DNA of 64,000 nucleotides from DYJK01 sp040755055. Lineage in GTDB: Bacteria; Bacteroidota; Ignavibacteria; Ignavibacteriales; Melioribacteraceae. The position numbers and the translations under genes were made by a program. The notes beneath the pieces are model-generated. The model was not told the origin of the DNA. It saw only the letters and a list, made by a program, of their open reading frames with translations, and searched no databases. How positions within the stretch are numbered: position 1 is the stretch's first letter; every line of letters begins with the position of its first letter. Positions 61,840-64,000 of the stretch are shown here, piece by piece. The stretch covers positions 62,001 through 126,000 of the forward strand of contig JBFMBS010000001.1 of NCBI GenBank assembly GCA_040755055.1, given 5' to 3'.

Positions 61840-63092
61840 TGCTCATCCTTCGGGAAAAAATAAATTAGTGCATCGATCAAATGTCTTTTCCAGTTGCCCC
61901 ATGTATGACCTTCGGGATACTCCTTGTATATAAAGTCATAACCTTTCTCTTCTAAGACTTTTTTAAGGCGTCTGTTCGCTTCAAGAAAATTTAATTCTTC
62001 TTTTGGTAAGAATGAGCCGCCAACAACTTCTTCGTAAATTCCAATATCTACATAAAGCTTGATCTCTTTTTTCGGTTCCGTTTTATAGAGATTGATCAGC
62101 TTATCGTTATTAAATGATTGATAACCAGACTGACTATAACCATTGGCAAAAACATCGGGACGTGCGAATGGAATATATGCCGAGATCAATCCCCCGAAAG
62201 AATCACCGGCAACCAATCGTGCTTTAGGATTATTAATCGTATTGTAATTTTTATCGATGAACGGTACGAGTTCCTCTGTAAAAAATTTCACATAATTATC
62301 ATTCAAACCGTATTCGGTCATTCTATTCGGTATGCCGGGTTGAAATCTGTTTGGGGGTGTGACAAACACAGCAATCATCGGCTTAATTTTATTATCATGT
62401 ATCAATTGATCCATTGCTGTTGGTACTTGTGCAAATTCAACGTAGTCAATTCCATCTTGCAGATAGAGAACCGGGTATTTCCTTTGTGGAGTATAATCCG
62501 GCGGAAGGTAAATATGAATCGTATGTTTATAGCCAAGACAATCTGAATCGATTTCATGCACCTTTAAATTTTCCGCGATTCCCTTTTTACCATAAATAAA
62601 TTCATCAAAATACGGATGCCTTTTATATCCCGGCATTGCAAGCTCGGAAAGTTCACCAAAACCGTTTAGCGATTTAAACGGATTAAGCGGATCGAGCGAC
62701 CACATACTATTTTTTCCGAACATCAGCCAATATTCAATTCGTGCATCAGACGCGGCGTTACCTTTAAGATAAAAAAGATCGGTGCCTTCAATTTTTTCCA
62801 TCCACATTATCTCGGTCCAGTTGTTCATATCGCCAAGTACCCCAGCAGAATCATTCTTCCCTTTATAAAAGAGAATATAAGTTGTGTCATTTTCGAAAAT
62901 CGGGTATTGCGAAGATTGAAGTTTTGCATAGAACACCTCTGCCAATTCGATCTTTTGTTGTTGATCGGCGGTAGCGGCGATACTTACGAAAAAATTATCA
63001 ACCTCGTTCTTTGTTATCTTTTGCTGCATATAGCCAACCGATTGAAAAATCATGATTAAAAAAATTACTAATGTAATGCGGTTCCTTTTCAT
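61836..63092 (-). CDS. Secreted CE1/enterochelin-esterase-like hydrolase
   Basis: The 418-residue protein has a signal peptide (about 1-22), a CBM48-like early-set domain (about 60-165; GVLGDMNNWTE, IEYWLMFGKNS) and an alpha/beta-hydrolase domain of the CE1/esterase D type (about 190-418). The nucleophile is S298 in AGDSFGG and the catalytic His is H396 in PEGHTWGNWK. Such enzymes release acetyl or feruloyl groups from polysaccharides, or hydrolyse other esters; the substrate is not readable. Four-base ATGA overlaps join it both to the preceding and to the following gene, so it is coupled with the ROK gene and the partial hydrolase gene. Confidence 0.9.
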   Translation of the reverse strand: MKRNRITLVIFLIMIFQSVGYMQQKITKNEVDNFFVSIAATADQQQKIELAEVFYAKLQSSQYPIFENDTTYILFYKGKNDSAGVLGDMNNWTEIMWMEKIEGTDLFYLKGNAASDARIEYWLMFGKNSMWSLDPLNPFKSLNGFGELSELAMPGYKRHPYFDEFIYGKKGIAENLKVHEIDSDCLGYKHTIHIYLPPDYTPQRKYPVLYLQDGIDYVEFAQVPTAMDQLIHDNKIKPMIAVFVTPPNRFQPGIPNRMTEYGLNDNYVKFFTEELVPFIDKNYNTINNPKARLVAGDSFGGLISAYIPFARPDVFANGYSQSGYQSFNNDKLINLYKTEPKKEIKLYVDIGIYEEVVGGSFLPKEELNFLEANRRLKKVLEEKGYDFIYKEYPEGHTWGNWKRHLIDALIYFFPKDEQ

Positions 63093-64000
63093 TTTACTTT
63101 TATTAAACCCTTTTTAGAAACATTAAAAATTTCATTTTGATATTTAAGGTTATGCAACTCAGCTTTCGAATCGAATTCACCGAATTGCGGTTTCGATTTA
63201 ATGCCGTCAAACTTTGTTGCTTTCACTCCAAAGATTCCTTCAATGATAGTTGAAACGTAATTCCCGGAAGAAGAGCAAGCCCAATCCGCACCGTAGGGCC
63301 ATTCGTAAAAAACTTTCAACGCACCGCCGCAATCCGGTTTCATCGCACTCTCAACAAAATGGCACTGACCAAACGGTCCTTGATTAGCAGACTTTGCAAC
63401 ACCCTTCAACCACTTGAAAGCGAGATCACACTTGCCGATATTATACAAACCGGTTGCGGCAAGCGAAGGCCATGCTGTGTAAGCACCGTTCCATTGATGA
63501 TCAGGTCGAACACTGAACATTGCATTGTTATCTTTCGGTGATAACGCACGCATCCAGATTGGTGTTTGAAGTTCATTTACAAAAAAACTTACCATCTCTT
63601 CCTTCTGCTTAGAAGTTAAATCATCGTGTATTGTATTTAGTATCGTCATGAAATCGTAACAGTGCCGGACTTCTACGAGTTTTCCATCCGGGAAACGCGC
63701 ATTCCAAAACCCGTTACCATCGGAATAGAGTTCTATCAATTCATCCAAAATAATTTTGGCTTCTTCTGAAAACTTGTAAGCTAAAGGGTCGTTATACTTT
63801 TTTGAAAGTATTTCGGAAAGTGTACGTAGATTAAAAACATTGCCAGAATTTAGACTTGCAACTTCATGGATGTATGTGCTGACACATTCCAACAAATTAT
63901 TTATGCCGCCGTAATCTGCCAAACCGGAATTTGTTTTAAACTGCCTGTAATTTGTCGTAAACTCTTTTAGATATTCAATTACTTTTTTGCTTGTCTGTCC
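63089..64000 (-). CDS. Alpha/alpha-barrel glycoside hydrolase, 5' end outside window
   Basis: The reading frame stays open through the window edge (303 residues visible), so the start lies outside; a TTG at 63922 is only an internal codon. The visible part is helical, with aromatic- and glycine-rich turns such as PDHQWNGAYTAWPSLAATGL and VESAMKPDCGGALKVFYEWP. This resembles the C-terminal part of an (alpha/alpha)6-barrel hydrolase of the GH63/MGH1-like or rhamnosidase type; I cannot say which. The end overlaps the esterase start by ATGA, so it is the upstream member of the mannoside cluster. Confidence 0.7.
   Translation of the reverse strand, partial: GQTSKKVIEYLKEFTTNYRQFKTNSGLADYGGINNLLECVSTYIHEVASLNSGNVFNLRTLSEILSKKYNDPLAYKFSEEAKIILDELIELYSDGNGFWNARFPDGKLVEVRHCYDFMTILNTIHDDLTSKQKEEMVSFFVNELQTPIWMRALSPKDNNAMFSVRPDHQWNGAYTAWPSLAATGLYNIGKCDLAFKWLKGVAKSANQGPFGQCHFVESAMKPDCGGALKVFYEWPYGADWACSSSGNYVSTIIEGIFGVKATKFDGIKSKPQFGEFDSKAELHNLKYQNEIFNVSKKGLIKVK

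Noticed and set aside
63089..63922. A complete gene starting at the TTG at 63922
   Set aside because: The frame stays open to the window edge without a stop, and the TTG has no ribosome site, so the gene is truncated by the window.

Overview
The window looks like a carbohydrate-utilisation region from a low-GC member of the Ignavibacteriota/Bacteroidota-Chlorobi lineage. The support is type IX secretion (T9SS) C-terminal domains with the NPFNPST signature on four proteins, Shine-Dalgarno sites of the AAGGAG/AGGAGG type before several genes (unusual in true Bacteroidota), and many secreted glycoside hydrolases with SSS/MFS transporters but no SusC/SusD pair. The lineage is an inference. I saw no rRNA, tRNA, CRISPR array, insertion sequence or phage gene, and no gene-free stretch longer than 300 bases.

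Layout. (1) Bases 1-12288, minus strand: L-arabinose module, with a Na+/sugar symporter, a small membrane protein, araB, araD, araA, a TonB-dependent receptor and a truncated secreted protein, next to a XylR-type regulator and aldose 1-epimerase. (2) 12366-19935: a DUF5107-TPR protein, a GH2 enzyme and an MFS sugar porter, divergent from an AraC regulator (20058-20927). (3) 21016-23946: a T9SS-exported arylsulfotransferase-like protein. (4) 24034-30354: amino-sugar module with two ROK paralogues, a NagB-PIG-L fusion and an SSS symporter. (5) 30525-32892: LytTR response regulator plus soluble PAS histidine kinase. (6) 32991-48446: polysaccharide/glycoconjugate degradation, with a circularly permuted GH16, GH43, GH3, GH20, a CBM9-like T9SS protein, a second arylsulfotransferase-like protein, an HGSNAT-like acyltransferase and a GH29 fucosidase, then a divergent AraC regulator. 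(7) 49794-52783, plus strand: OmpA-like protein, lipoprotein, coiled-coil secreted protein; then a PAS/GAF histidine kinase. (8) 55298-64000: a mannoside module with GH38, a lone MalK-type ATPase, a phosphomannose-isomerase fusion, a ROK kinase, a CE1-type esterase and a partial alpha/alpha-barrel hydrolase.

Together these genes would release, import and phosphorylate arabinose, glucose, xylose-type sugars, N-acetylhexosamines, fucose and mannose from plant polysaccharides and glycoproteins. Enzymes with only a signal peptide (GH2, GH3, GH20, GH29, GH43) are probably periplasmic or cell-bound; those with a T9SS domain should reach the surface.

The two least ordinary signals are: (a) several unrelated families of short palindromic repeats inserted in frame into the T9SS sorting-domain coding region of three genes, always at the same loops, while a fourth gene keeps the uninterrupted form; and (b) a natural circular permutation of the GH16 lichenase fold, of the Fibrobacter type, carrying an Ig-like, a malectin-like and a T9SS domain.
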